Assembly (NCBI GenBank): GCA_034430155.1
Contig: DAOUET010000018.1
Coordinates: 1 to 43,881, forward strand
Source: DAOUET01 sp034430155
Lineage (GTDB): Bacteria; Chloroflexota; Anaerolineae; Anaerolineales; UBA4823
Direction: 5' to 3'
DNA length: 43,881 bases
The notes under the pieces were generated by a model that saw only the letters and a program-made list of their open reading frames with translations, was not told the origin of the DNA and made no database searches. Shown here one piece after another: positions 1-8,764 of the stretch (positions are counted from its first letter, which is position 1; every line of letters begins with the position of its first letter). The position numbers and the translations under genes are program-made.

Positions 1-1481
1 TAAACCCTCAAGGCAATTTCGATCCCCGAGATAGTTACTGGACCGAACACCCCGATTTCGGAGGCCAGCTGGTCTATGTCAAACAGCTTTCCTTAGCCAT
101 AGCTGAGCTAGGTCACAGAGTCGACATCCTTACCCGCCAGATAATCGATCCGGAATGGCTGCAGTTCGCCGAGGGATTTGACGCTTATCCGAACGCCCCG
201 GGCGTACGCATCCTGCGCCTGCCGGCCGGACCACCTGAGTTCCTGCGCAAAGAAGCTTTATGGCCTCATCTAATCCGGGATTGGGTGCCCAACATCCTGG
301 CATTTTACCGGCGGGAAACTGCCTTCCCCCAGGCCTTCACCTCCCACTACGCTGATGGCGGTCTGTCAGCCGTACTCATCCAGGAGCAAACCGGGCTGCC
401 GTTCACCTTCACCGCCCACTCCCTGGGTGCCCAAAAGATGGATAAAATAGGCGTCACCCCCGGGAACCTGGCCGAATTGGACAAGAACTTGCATTTCAGT
501 CGTCGCATCCTGGCCGAACGGCTCAGCATGAATCGCTCGGCTGTGAACATCACCAGTACCCATCAGGAGCGTTTCGAACAATACCACCACCTTGCCTACC
601 GCGGCGCGGTCGACGCATCTGATGATCAGCGCTTTGCGGTCATACCGCCAGGCGTCGACCTGGCAATTTTCTCAACCGAAGGGCGCTCCACCCAGGAGGC
701 CAGCGTGCAGCGCCGCATTGACCAAAACCTGGCTCGCGACCTGCCCCAGGAGCGACGCGCTTTACCGGCCATCGTGGCCTCCAGTCGACTGGATTCTAAG
801 AAGAACCACCTGGGCCTGATCCGGGCTTACGCTGCCAGCCAATCCCTGCAGGCGGCCTCCAACCTGATTCTGATCACCGGCGCACTGCAGGATCCTTTAC
901 ACCATCCCGAACAGGCCCCCCCGGCCGAACGCCAATTGCTCGAACAGATCCGCCAGCAAGTGGAGGCTGCCAGCTTGTGGGGCAAAATCAGCGCCTTTGG
1001 CCTGCAAGGCCAACCTGCTTTAGCTGCCGCCTACCGTTATTTGGCAGCGCGCAGGTCGGTTTTTGCCCTGACTGCCCTGTACGAGCCTTTCGGCCTGGCG
1101 CCCCTGGAAGCCATGGCCTGCGGGTTACCTGTGATAGTCACCCAGAACGGCGGTCCCAGCGAAAGCCTGCGAGAGGCAGACCAGGAGTTCGGCGTGCTGG
1201 TAGACCCTGCCAGTCCCGCGGATATCGCCCAAGGCCTCCAACGCCTGCTTCTAAACCAAGAGGCCTGGAGATCTTTTTCGCAGCGCGGGCGCCAAAGGGT
1301 GTTAGAGCGCTACACCTGGGAGCGCACCGCCGCCGGGTATTTGTCCGTCATAGAGCCCATTCTGGTTGAGTCCCGCGCCCCTCAATCCCGGCATCTTCTA
1401 CCCATTCATCCTTATTTTCGAGACCCCCAACCCAGCAACGATATCACCGTCGCCGAAATCGAGCGGTTGTATTGGCGTTGA
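1..1481 (+). CDS. GT4 glycosyltransferase, sucrose-(phosphate-)synthase-like, 5' truncated by window
   Basis: The reading frame is open from the first bases (first full codon at 3), so the start lies outside the window. The N-terminal part visible here reads NPQGNFDP followed by DFGGQLVYVKQLS. This is the GGQ-containing donor/acceptor loop typical of sucrose synthase, sucrose-phosphate synthase and mannosylfructose-phosphate synthase. The C-terminal Rossmann domain carries the GT4 motif EPFGLAPLEAMACGLPVI followed by GGPSE, with the E-x7-E catalytic pattern, and SSRLDSKKNH for nucleotide-sugar binding. The enzyme would be cytosolic and transfer a hexose from a nucleotide sugar, possibly to fructose or fructose-6-phosphate. 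The exact acceptor cannot be decided from sequence. No neighbouring sugar gene is visible. Confidence 0.88.
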   Translation, partial: NPQGNFDPRDSYWTEHPDFGGQLVYVKQLSLAIAELGHRVDILTRQIIDPEWLQFAEGFDAYPNAPGVRILRLPAGPPEFLRKEALWPHLIRDWVPNILAFYRRETAFPQAFTSHYADGGLSAVLIQEQTGLPFTFTAHSLGAQKMDKIGVTPGNLAELDKNLHFSRRILAERLSMNRSAVNITSTHQERFEQYHHLAYRGAVDASDDQRFAVIPPGVDLAIFSTEGRSTQEASVQRRIDQNLARDLPQERRALPAIVASSRLDSKKNHLGLIRAYAASQSLQAASNLILITGALQDPLHHPEQAPPAERQLLEQIRQQVEAASLWGKISAFGLQGQPALAAAYRYLAARRSVFALTALYEPFGLAPLEAMACGLPVIVTQNGGPSESLREADQEFGVLVDPASPADIAQGLQRLLLNQEAWRSFSQRGRQRVLERYTWERTAAGYLSVIEPILVESRAPQSRHLLPIHPYFRDPQPSNDITVAEIERLYWR

Positions 1482-1497
1482 CCGGTTGCCAGTCGTG

Positions 1498-1519
1498 GGG
1501 ACGTGTCGCGACGCGTCCC
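1498..1519. repeat. REP-like palindrome
   Basis: A near-perfect palindrome with core tgtcgcgacg and arms gggacg/cgtccc lies just after the glycosyltransferase stop. It has the same core as the palindrome at 2470-2490. It fits a REP sequence of the kind mobilised by RAYT transposases and may also act as a bidirectional transcription stop. Confidence 0.7.
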
Positions 1520-1631
1520 TACGAGGTTGCTTATAATAATAGGGAAATGATGGGAAGCGCATGAAAAATAGGCCTTGAATAAGAAAGAGAAAGAACGCGA
1601 ACAGGTGAAGAAAGCCCGCGAGTGTTAAGAA
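1520..1631. other. Intergenic stretch with a possible coding scrap
   Basis: There is no complete gene. A short open frame here encodes the charged string NKKEKEREQVKKARE before a stop at about 1627. It may be the decayed end of an earlier gene, but it is too short to assign. Confidence 0.3.
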
Positions 1632-2211
1632 ATGACAGGATATGATCTACGCAGGCATTCACGCCGTTCCATCCGTCTGAAGGGATACGATTACACCCGG
1701 CCGGGTGCCTATTTCGTCACCCTGGTGACCTAACAGCGAGAATGATTGTTTGGTGAAATCGTGAACGACGAGTTGCGATTGAATGAATACGGCCAAACCG
1801 TGAACGACGAATGGATGAAAACCGCACACATCCGCCCGAATTATCCAAATCCATGAGGATGAATTTGTTATCATTCCCAATCATGTCCACGGGATTATTT
1901 GGATTGTTGATTTGAATGTAGGGACGACCGATCTGGTAGGGGCGACCGGTCTGGTAGGGGCGACCTGCCAGGTCGCCCCTACGCCAAACCAATCAAAAAC
2001 GTTAATTCCCAATCCCCTCGGTGCAATCATTGGGCAATTCAAAACCGCCTCCGCGAAACGGATTAACGCCCTGCGAGGGTCGGGCGGTATCCCCGTCTGG
2101 CAAAGAAATTATTACGAACACGTCATCCGGAACGAATGCGAATTGGAGAGTATTTGGAAATACATTGAGGTTAACCCGGCGAATTGGGAAACCGACCAGG
2201 AAAATCAATGA
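1632..2211 (+). pseudogene. Broken REP-associated tyrosine (Y1/IS200-type) transposase (RAYT)
   Basis: Starting at ATG 1632 the frame reads RRSIRLKGYDYTRPGAYFVTLVT, a typical RAYT N-terminus. It is interrupted by TAA and TGA at about 1731-1745, then continues as GEIVNDELRLNEYGQTVNDEWMKTAHIRPN. A frameshift near 1845 moves the rest to another frame, which holds the HUH motif (PNHVHGIIW, about 1877-1905), the catalytic-Tyr region (QRNYYEHVIRNE) and the usual C-terminus (ESIWKYIEVNPANWE). About 21 codons between the two halves are a REP-derived insertion (see 1954-1982). With two stops and one frameshift it cannot be active. Such transposases normally process flanking REP palindromes, which are present here. 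Confidence 0.88.
1954..1982. repeat. REP-like palindrome inside the RAYT pseudogene
   Basis: A perfect 12-bp stem (arms gtaggggcgacc/ggtcgcccctac) with a 5-nt loop. Partial copies of the left arm precede it from about 1918, giving the in-frame peptide repeat VGAT. It appears to have expanded or inserted within the transposase reading frame. Confidence 0.8.
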
Positions 2212-2343
2212 CCAGCCCAACCTCCTCTACCATCGTCCAACGCCTGTGAAATTACTGCGCCGGGCTGCGAGACGACGGCATGGTGCTGGTGTTTCGCACA
2301 TCCCGGGTGTCCCCAGCAGGACAAATACCGGTATCAGCGCCTC

Positions 2344-2372
2344 ATTGGGGCACGGCGACGCCGTGCCCCAAT
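2344..2372. repeat. REP-like palindrome
   Basis: A perfect 13-bp inverted repeat (arms attggggcacggc/gccgtgccccaat) with a 3-nt loop. Its sequence differs from the other two palindrome types, so at least three REP-like families sit within 1 kb of the RAYT remnant. Confidence 0.75.
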
Positions 2373-2469
2373 GCTATGGTAGTACGTACCCTGGAAACCA
2401 TCACGTCCGCCAATGGAATAAACCGTCCAGGTCAGGGTTGGGCTAATCTGGTGATTACCCCTGTCGGAG

Positions 2470-2490
2470 GGGTGCGTCGCGACGCGTCCC
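2470..2490. repeat. REP-like palindrome, same family as 1498-1519
   Basis: The core gcgtcgcgacgc is perfectly palindromic, with arms ggg and ccc. It is followed by tacg, as in the copy at 1498-1519. Confidence 0.65.
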
Positions 2491-2657
2491 TACGGACCTC
2501 TGGTACGAGTTCGGCGACCTGCAATTCAGACTGGCGACGGCATCTTGCGGTAACATGCACTTTTGGGGCTCAAAATCGGTTAGTGCATCGTTTTTTCTGT
2601 AAATTTAGTTAACCCCAAAGGGGCAGGTCGGGTGTATCCTTCCTGATGTCCTCACAA

Positions 2658-2690
2658 CAAAAGCAGGCAGCGATCTGCCACCTGCTTTTG
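2658..2690 (-). terminator. Probable intrinsic terminator for the small membrane protein gene
   Basis: A perfect 10-bp inverted repeat (caaaagcagg/cctgcttttg) with a 13-nt loop lies 22 bp after the stop of the minus-strand gene at 2713. On the minus strand the stem ends in TTTTGTTGT. Confidence 0.6.
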
Positions 2691-2712
2691 CACCTTGGGC
2701 AGTTGATGAGTA

Positions 2713-3036
2713 TTAGCTACGGGCGGTCTGGAACAGTTCTTTAAATGCGACCACGATCGTCGCACCAGCGACGAAGGCTACCACAAACGGCAGGATTAAT
2801 GAAAAAGCCGTCCCCACGATGGGTAAAGCATTTAGCGCCGTCGCGGAAAGAGTTAACGCAATCGCAGCCAACAAAAAGCCTCGCGTATCTTCGGCGGTGA
2901 CATTGAGAAAGCCGACAATTACACCCAGGACCGCCAGCACCCAGATAGCCCAGGTGGGTTGAAATAAAAGCCCCGCGAGCACTGCAATAACCAGGCCAAT
3001 AATAAAGGCCCATTTGCCAATTGTGGCAGTATTCAT
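2713..3036 (-). CDS. Small four-helix membrane protein of unknown function
   Basis: The 107-residue product has four hydrophobic segments (about residues 8-25, 27-47, 54-72 and 78-98) separated by very short loops, one of which carries NVTAEDTRG. No catalytic motif is visible. The start is well supported by AGGAG seven bases upstream of ATG. A terminator hairpin follows, so the gene is probably a monocistronic unit. I cannot assign a function; small integral membrane proteins of this composition are common in archaea and Chloroflexota. Confidence 0.75.
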   Translation of the reverse strand: MNTATIGKWAFIIGLVIAVLAGLLFQPTWAIWVLAVLGVIVGFLNVTAEDTRGFLLAAIALTLSATALNALPIVGTAFSLILPFVVAFVAGATIVVAFKELFQTARS

Positions 3037-3286
3037 TTTAGTCTCCTTTCACTAAAAGAAATGATAGGCGAATATTGGTGGAAACCGTCTTAAAGACGAT
3101 GATGTGTTTCTCTATGAGAGAACACTTATCCAGCATATACGTTACGGATTTATCTCTACTTTTGGCGATGCAGAAGTCGAAAATTACTGAAAAAACCTTA
3201 CACTATCTAAAATCGAGTACAATCGGTTAGTTAGCGACCGACTTAAACCCAAAATTCCTGATCCCCTCCAGTCACAGTTCCAGGTT
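3037..3286. other. Intergenic region between divergent genes
   Basis: This spacer sits between the minus-strand small membrane gene and the plus-strand transporter, so both promoters should lie here. It has a perfect small palindrome (cgtcttaaagacg, about 3088). No promoter matches the consensus well. Confidence 0.35.
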
Positions 3287-4663
3287 ATGACCCTCGCCTC
3301 CCAAACCCCCCATACCCCCTTGCCCATCAAACGCATCTTCCGCACCTGGTGGCCGTTAGCCGCCAGTTGGTTGCTGATGGGTATCGAACTGCCCGCCTTG
3401 AGCGCGGTGGTCGCTCGCCTGCCAAACCCCGAAATCAACCTGGCAGCTTATGGCGGGGTGGTCTTCCCCATCGCCCTCATCGTGGAATCTCCAATTATCA
3501 TGCTGCTGGCGGCTTCCACCGCCCTGAGCAAAGACTGGAGCTCTTACCGCAAACTGCGCCGTGTGATGATGACTGCCGGGATTTGTTTATCCGCCCTGCA
3601 CGTGCTGGTTGCCTTCACGCCCCTTTACTATTTCGTCGTAAGAGGCATACTCGCCGCCCCAACCGAAATCGTTGAACCGGCTCACCTCGGCCTGAAGATC
3701 ATGACGCCCTGGACCTGGGCGATTGCCTATCGCCGTTTCAACCAGGGAGCATTGATTCGCTTCGATCACACCAAAGCCATCAGCCTGGGCACCATGATAC
3801 GCCTGACTGCCGATCTGTCCGTGCTGCTGGCTGGTTACTTTCTGGCAAGATACCCCGGCATTGTGGTCGCCACCAGCGCGGTCACCGCTGGGGTGGTTAG
3901 CGAAGCCTTGTACATTGGGATCATCGTTCGTCCCGTGCTGCGAAACCAGCTCCAGTCAGCGCCGGCTGTCAAACAGCCACTATCTTTACGCGCCTTCCTG
4001 GATTTTTACATCCCGCTTGCTATGACATCGCTGCTCTTTCTGCTGGTACAGCCCCTGGGCAGCGCAGCCTTGAGCCGTATGCCACAAGCCCTGGCTTCCC
4101 TGGCTATCTGGCCGGTTGCCAGTGGTTTGATCTTCATGCTCCGCAGTCTGGGCATGGCTTATAACGAGGTAGTCGTAGCCCTGCTGGACGAGCCCTATTC
4201 ACTGGCAAACCTGCGACGCTTTACCAACTTGTTGACCGGAATCACCACTTTTTTGCTTCTCATAGTGGCCATCACCCCCCTTTCAGACCTGTGGTTCACG
4301 GTCATACAGGGACTCAAACCTGCCCTCTCCGAGATAGCTCAGGTGGGACTGTGGATCGCCTTGCCCATCCCTGGATTAAACGTGCTGCAAAGCTGGTATC
4401 AGGGCACCTTGGTAAACGGCCATCGCACCCGGGGCGTCACCGAAGCGGTAGTCGTCTTTCTGGCCACCAGCATTGCTATTTTTGGAGCGGGCGTGGTTTA
4501 TGGGTCAGTGACCGGCCTGTACATCGCCTTGTCTGCTTTCAGTCTTTCCATGTTCACCCAAACTGCCTGGTTGTGGTTCCGCAGCCGTCCGGTTTTTCAC
4601 GCCGTCCAACAAAGGGATGCTCAGGCGGTAGCGTGGCAGCCCAGCGAAGCCCCCCTGAATTGA
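3287..4663 (+). CDS. MATE/MVF-fold multidrug- or ANKH-like membrane transporter
   Basis: The 458-residue product has about 12 hydrophobic segments and no soluble domain. The N-terminal half contains ELPALSAVVARLPNPE and ESPIIMLLAASTALS, then MTPWTWAIAYRRFNQG. The overall pattern (two bundles of six helices, polar residues in helices 1, 2 and 7) fits the MATE/MOP flippase superfamily. It resembles bacterial proteins related to the progressive ankylosis (ANKH) family, but this is from memory of patterns and the substrate is unknown. The start at ATG 3287 has only a weak upstream purine stretch. It is followed after about 80 bp by a LysE-type exporter on the same strand, which may be co-transcribed. 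Confidence 0.7.
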   Translation: MTLASQTPHTPLPIKRIFRTWWPLAASWLLMGIELPALSAVVARLPNPEINLAAYGGVVFPIALIVESPIIMLLAASTALSKDWSSYRKLRRVMMTAGICLSALHVLVAFTPLYYFVVRGILAAPTEIVEPAHLGLKIMTPWTWAIAYRRFNQGALIRFDHTKAISLGTMIRLTADLSVLLAGYFLARYPGIVVATSAVTAGVVSEALYIGIIVRPVLRNQLQSAPAVKQPLSLRAFLDFYIPLAMTSLLFLLVQPLGSAALSRMPQALASLAIWPVASGLIFMLRSLGMAYNEVVVALLDEPYSLANLRRFTNLLTGITTFLLLIVAITPLSDLWFTVIQGLKPALSEIAQVGLWIALPIPGLNVLQSWYQGTLVNGHRTRGVTEAVVVFLATSIAIFGAGVVYGSVTGLYIALSAFSLSMFTQTAWLWFRSRPVFHAVQQRDAQAVAWQPSEAPLN

Positions 4664-4744
4664 GCAAATTATCCGGCATCTAAACCCCTAGAGGGAGCAA
4701 CCCTCAAATCCCCCCATACCCGACTTGCATTGCCCCTTGATCCC

Positions 4745-5368
4745 ATGGAACCTCAATCCTTTTTCGCCTATCTCCTTCAAGGTGCTGCCCTGGGCCTCAC
4801 CGCGGCGGTATCACCCGGACCGCTGCAAACTTTCTTGGTCTCAGAATCCTTGATCGGGGGTTGGCGAGACGGTTTTCCAATCGCTTTTGCTCCCCTGATC
4901 AGCGATATGCCTATCATCCTGCTGGTCCTGCTGCTGCTCAACCAGCTTCCGAACTTCTTCCTGCGCTTTATCAGCCTGGCAGGGGGCATTTTCGTGCTCA
5001 ACCTGGCCTTGGCCACCTGGAAGGATTGGCGAACTGCCGGCAGCCAACCAGATCTACCGGTCCCAATCAAGCGTGGCGGGTTGCGCCGCGGGATCATGTT
5101 GAACCTGCTTAACCCTAACCCGTATCTCTTTTGGACATTGGTAAATGGACCGATATTGCTGACCGCCCTGCGCCAGTCATCATTGTATGCGGGCGCTTAT
5201 CTGCTCGGCTTCTATGGAATATTCGTTGGGGGTATGCTGGTCATCGTCAGCGTCCTGCACCAGGCCAGGCGGCTCGGTCCCCGGGTGACCCGCCCCTTGC
5301 AGCTGGTAAGCATTTTCATCCTGATAGCCTTTGGCGCCCTTTTAATCAAGAACGGCTTATGGCCATAA
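4745..5368 (+). CDS. LysE/RhtB-family exporter
   Basis: The product (207 residues from ATG 4745) has six hydrophobic segments. The N-terminal helix contains the LysE-family signature AVSPGPLQTFLVSESLIGGWRDGF, a second conserved segment reads LLNPNPYLFW (family NP motif), and the C-terminal helix ends in GALLIKNGLWP. Family members export amino acids or related metabolites across the cytoplasmic membrane by proton antiport; the substrate here cannot be told. A TTG five codons upstream is possible, but ATG is preferred. It may form a unit with the upstream MATE-like transporter. Confidence 0.85.
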   Translation: MEPQSFFAYLLQGAALGLTAAVSPGPLQTFLVSESLIGGWRDGFPIAFAPLISDMPIILLVLLLLNQLPNFFLRFISLAGGIFVLNLALATWKDWRTAGSQPDLPVPIKRGGLRRGIMLNLLNPNPYLFWTLVNGPILLTALRQSSLYAGAYLLGFYGIFVGGMLVIVSVLHQARRLGPRVTRPLQLVSIFILIAFGALLIKNGLWP

Positions 5369-5905
5369 CTCCGCCAACCCATCTTGCCTGGCGGCGCCTT
5401 GAGGGAATAGAAGTGCGGCCTTTCCTGGGTAAATTCCGTTTGGGCAAGTAATCCGCCGTGCCCCTACAAGCAAATCAGGCATCCACCCCCAAAGGCAGGT
5501 CCAAAATGCGGACCGACCGGACCCGCGATAAGGCAGGGAGGCAATCCAGGGAGCCATACTGAAATGGGGCAACCTGTTATCGGTCGACGAAACCTGGTAG
5601 CCCTTCGCCCTGTGAACGTCCAACGGCCTCGAGCTGAGCGACCGGGCAATGCAACCCACAAAGTCATTTTTCGTCAAACCACTGGCACTCCCGCGCTGCG
5701 CGTATAATTGTCTGAGTGGGATAATCCGGGACCTAGAAGATCCAAGCATTATTTGATTGTTCCAGAAAATGGTGGACACTAATGGGGCCCGACCGCCAGA
5801 CCAACAGTTGATGCTGACAGTGAGTTACGAAGCGCATATTGTTAAGTGGGTAGTAAGGTTCTTGAACGAGTTGGACAAATCAGGGTCGCTGATCTGCTCC
5901 GAGAT
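5369..5905. other. Gene-free spacer
   Basis: I find no gene with family resemblance. A minus-strand open frame (5357-5779) overlaps the LysE gene and reads as random Arg/Pro/Gly-rich sequence. A TATAAT-like hexamer occurs near 5702 without a convincing -35 partner. Confidence 0.4.
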
Positions 5906-6441
5906 CTACTCCACAGTCTGGAGGGCCTGGTCGCGCAGCCGTTCCGCTTCTGGGATATTTCCAAGACGCCTGGCAAGTCCGGCCATCTCTGCCAGGATAT
6001 GCCAGACTTCCATTCGCAAGCCCATCTCTTCCACCGCGCCCAGGGCTGTCTGCATTGTTTCGTATGCTTCTTGCAAGCGATCTCCCCGGTCTAGCAAACT
6101 GGCCTTTAACGACAGGGCTTCAGGCAAGAAAAAGCGCCCCAGACTCTGAAATCAGATTCATCAAGTCCTCCACCATTTCCGTTACCCGCTTTGGTTCTTC
6201 ACTGGCGAGGTGATATTCGCTGTTCACCAGGGCGATGAGGATATTAATCGCCAGGTAGCGGAGATCCTCTGGTCGTGGACTGTTCACCCTCCAGGCGCGC
6301 ACCGCAGTTGTCACAAAACTTCGCCCCAGCCCGGTTGAGGGTCTCGCAGTTTGGGCAGGTAACTTCCAGCCTGAAGCCGCAGTCCTCACAAAACCTGGCC
6401 ACCTGGCGATTTTCGTACTGGAAATTTGGGCAGACAATCAT
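5906..6441 (-). pseudogene. Remnant of a double-zinc-ribbon cyclase/ATPase/TPR regulator with the centre deleted
   Basis: The N-terminus (from ATG 6441) is a double zinc ribbon: C4, C18 and C21, then C29, C32, C43 and C46. The second ligand of the first knuckle is Phe7 instead of Cys. After about 55 residues the frame shifts, and helical TPR-like sequence follows in other frames (LAINILIALVNSEYHLASEE, then EALSLKASLLDRGDRLQEAYETM), ending at 5906. In intact relatives (ribbon, class III cyclase, AAA-type ATPase, TPR; about 1000 residues or more) these parts lie far apart. Here the middle is missing and at least two frameshifts are present. The lost zinc ligand supports long inactivity. Confidence 0.82.
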
Positions 6442-6847
6442 GGTAATAAACCCGATTGGTTAATTGGATAAATATTATCACATTTATACAGCTAATATGA
6501 GGGTAAGAAGATTAAGGAATTATCCCACAATAGAATATCAGGTAATCTCCATGAAAAGTGCTGCTGACAGTTCCGCTTGGTAGAAGCCAGCGATGTCATC
6601 CCGAGCGATAGCGAGGGATCCCTGTGAACATGAGCGTACCCGATAAACCATCTGGCATATTTATAATGGAAGCTGAACCATAACCAGCCCCAGGGAGTAA
6701 TTATATAGACCGGGTTGGTACCTGCACCTGCCGATAACCAATCCGACTCTCCTTATCAATATATTCCCAGATCAGCAGCTTCATAAACGATGAGAATGGG
6801 TTTATCCCCTCCATAGCAGGATCTTTTGCCAAAACTAGAAAGAATAT
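6442..6847. other. AT-rich spacer with a repeat fragment
   Basis: No gene is seen. The segment 6594-6623 (gtcatcccgagcgatagcga...) is half of the common gtcat-cctgag-agcgaag intergenic repeat, related to the complete element at 20409-20509. The rest is AT-rich, with no convincing reading frame. Confidence 0.45.
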
Positions 6848-6877
6848 TTGACAGAAATAGAACAACCGTGCTATAAT
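6848..6877 (+). promoter_or_regulatory. Consensus sigma-70-type promoter for the SRPBCC-PDZ-DinB gene
   Basis: TTGACA at 6848-6853 and TATAAT at 6872-6877 are both perfect hexamers, with an 18-nt spacer. Transcription would start near 6884, giving a leader of about 87 nt before ATG 6971. Confidence 0.8.
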
Positions 6878-6970
6878 GTTCCCTACCGGCTTTTGCCCCT
6901 GATGGGGATTTGTTTCTGATAGTTTATTCTTAAAATTCAATTGCCGTAATCACGGACTAGGAGGATATCT

Positions 6971-8173
6971 ATGTCTGCCCAAGCGTTATCATTTACTCAA
7001 AAGGTCAATGCTCCCCCCGAACAGGTATATCGCGCCTTCACCAATGGCACCAGCCTGCGTGAATGGCTTTGCGATATTGCCTCAGCTGTTCCAAATCCAG
7101 GAGGTCGCCTCTACCTGTGGTGGAACAACGGCTATTATTCCAGCGGAGAATATCTCTCTGCCGAATCTCCCAAAGGGGTTTCTTTCACCTGGCATGGGCA
7201 CGGCGAACCGGCTGGAACCCGCGTGCGAGTCACCCTGGCACCTCAAGACGGTGGCACCTTGGTCACCCTTGAACACCTTGGCGTCACTTCCGCTCCACAA
7301 TGGGTTGGTGCTATCGAAGAAATCAAAAAGGGCTGGAAAAATGGCCTCGAGAACCTGGCTTCGGTTTTAGAGACCGGGGAGGACCTGCGTTTCACCCGAC
7401 GACCGATGTTGGGCATCGGCATCGCCGACTTTGACGAGAAAATCGCCCAAAACATGGGCATCCCCATTTCCAAAGGCATCCGCATCGATAACCCGATTGA
7501 AGGTATGGGTGCCGCCGCGGCTGGCCTGAAATCCAATGATGTCATCGTCAAGATGGGTGGCCACGAGGTCACCGATTGGACCAGCCTGACTAACGCTCTG
7601 GCAGCCCGGCGGGCCGGGGATGAAATCGAGTTAGTCTTTTATCGGGGAGCGCAGCAACAAACCGTCAACATGAAGCTATCAGGCCGCCCGATACCCGAGA
7701 TCCCACAAACCGCCGCCGACCTGGCCGATAAGGTCAGGGTTAAGTATGCCGGGCAACAAGGGAGACTCGCCAAAGTCTTTGAGGGCGTCTCGGAAACCCA
7801 GGCTGCCCATAAACCTGGTCCTGGAGAATGGGGAGCCAAAGAGGTGATGGCCCACCTGATCCACTCCGAACGTGGCACGCGCCAGTGGATGTCAGACTTG
7901 GTCAGCTGCCAGGAGCCAATTTACGACGATTTCGGGGGGAATCTGGAAACCTTCACCTCCGCAACCATCGCCACTTATCCCAGAGTAGCCGACCTGCTGG
8001 CAGAATATCAGCGCAATTGTACTGAGAATGTCGCCGTCCTGGACAATCTGCAGCAGGATTTCCTCGCCAATAAAGGCAGTTATTGGCGCCTGGCTTATCA
8101 ACTGATCGAAGAAGATTTCCACTTCGACAGCCACCTCGAACAGATTAAATCTGCCATCGCTTCAGAAAGCTAA
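6971..8173 (+). CDS. SRPBCC (AHSA1-like) - PDZ - DinB three-domain fusion protein
   Basis: The 400-residue cytosolic protein joins three recognisable modules. Residues 1-135 are an SRPBCC/AHSA1-like ligand-binding fold (FTQKVNAPPEQVYRAFT, GWKNGLENL). Residues about 145-240 are a PDZ domain (IDNPIEGMGAAAAGLKSNDVI, then EIELVFYRGAQ). Residues about 255-395 are a DinB-like four-helix bundle with likely metal ligands H295 (or H298), H384 and H388. AGGAGG seven bases before ATG fixes the start. The promoter at 6848 makes it a single-gene unit. DinB-like proteins include metal-dependent thiol transferases, and SRPBCC domains bind hydrophobic ligands; what the fusion does is unknown. There is no signal peptide, which is unusual for a bacterial PDZ protein. 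Confidence 0.85.
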   Translation: MSAQALSFTQKVNAPPEQVYRAFTNGTSLREWLCDIASAVPNPGGRLYLWWNNGYYSSGEYLSAESPKGVSFTWHGHGEPAGTRVRVTLAPQDGGTLVTLEHLGVTSAPQWVGAIEEIKKGWKNGLENLASVLETGEDLRFTRRPMLGIGIADFDEKIAQNMGIPISKGIRIDNPIEGMGAAAAGLKSNDVIVKMGGHEVTDWTSLTNALAARRAGDEIELVFYRGAQQQTVNMKLSGRPIPEIPQTAADLADKVRVKYAGQQGRLAKVFEGVSETQAAHKPGPGEWGAKEVMAHLIHSERGTRQWMSDLVSCQEPIYDDFGGNLETFTSATIATYPRVADLLAEYQRNCTENVAVLDNLQQDFLANKGSYWRLAYQLIEEDFHFDSHLEQIKSAIASES

Positions 8174-8764
8174 ACAGATCCACGCCCTCAAACATGCCTC
8201 CCTGATAAACCTTCTAACCATCCAGGCGTTGCTGGAACATTTGCAACCCCTGGATCGTCTAGGGTTCGCTGGGTTAAATTTCTGAGGGGGAAAATCCTGC
8301 ATCTACCCAAGTCCAAATCAAAGGTAATGTCACTGCGAGAACCTCAGCACAGCTGAGGTTCGAAGCAGTCTCTTAACCGGGTGGCAGATTGCTTCAGTCG
8401 CTCCGCTCCATCGCAACGACAGTTAAATATTAGAGTTTTTTGATTTCCTCCGAACTTTTATCTCAACCTGAGCAGTCTACGTTAATAATTCGTCAAGAAG
8501 CGAGTATAATTATGACAACATTCATAATAATTGATCTAATCATGCAATTTGTTTCACCCGTACGCTCATGGGCGATAGATTTTACTTGATAGCTGAGACT
8601 TACATCCAGGACGCGGGCGCCTCGAAAGCCGTCACGAAAAGCCCGGAAATGGTCGCTGCTGGAGAGAATTTGAACACCTTTGTTGAAGAGCCAGTCACCA
8701 TGATGTTCAGCCAGGAAGCGTAAAGGGATCACAAGCGTATATACCCAAAGGAGCACATTCAAAT
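8174..8764. other. Spacer with an inverted-repeat element and a doubtful small frame
   Basis: No secure gene. It holds the element at 8328-8421. A 51-codon plus-strand frame (8568-8723, MGDRFYLIAETYIQDAGAS...) and an 89-codon minus-strand frame (8493-8762) cover the same DNA. Neither resembles a known family, and neither has a good ribosome-binding site. Confidence 0.35.
8328..8421. repeat. Inverted-repeat (MITE-like) element
   Basis: The ends tgtcactgcga and tcgcaacgaca are imperfect inverted copies. Inside are gaagcagtctc and its partner gattgcttc, plus a second palindrome (aacctcagc/gctgaggtt). It belongs to the widespread class of short non-coding elements with gattgcttcg-gctccgctc arms. 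Confidence 0.6.

Larger units (their letters stand above)
2212..2657. other. Gene-free REP-containing spacer
   Basis: I see no gene here. Open frames across 2280-2612 translate to low-complexity residues without family resemblance and run straight through the palindromes at 2344-2372 and 2470-2490. The stretch looks like accumulated repeat elements and decayed sequence. Confidence 0.55.

Noticed and set aside
2021..2612. Overlapping plus-strand open frames (2021-2446 and 2280-2612)
   Set aside because: They run through the RAYT remnant and REP palindromes and have no family resemblance or ribosome-binding site.
5357..5779. A 140-codon minus-strand open frame
   Set aside because: It overlaps the end of the LysE-type gene, has random composition, and no recognisable domain.
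8340..8375. ggttcgaa-like string that recalls a tRNA T-loop
   Set aside because: No acceptor or anticodon stem can be built around it; it is part of the inverted-repeat element at 8328-8421.
8493..8762. An 89-codon minus-strand frame (and a 51-codon plus-strand frame in the same DNA)
   Set aside because: No homology pattern and no ribosome-binding site; both strands cannot be coding and neither stands out.
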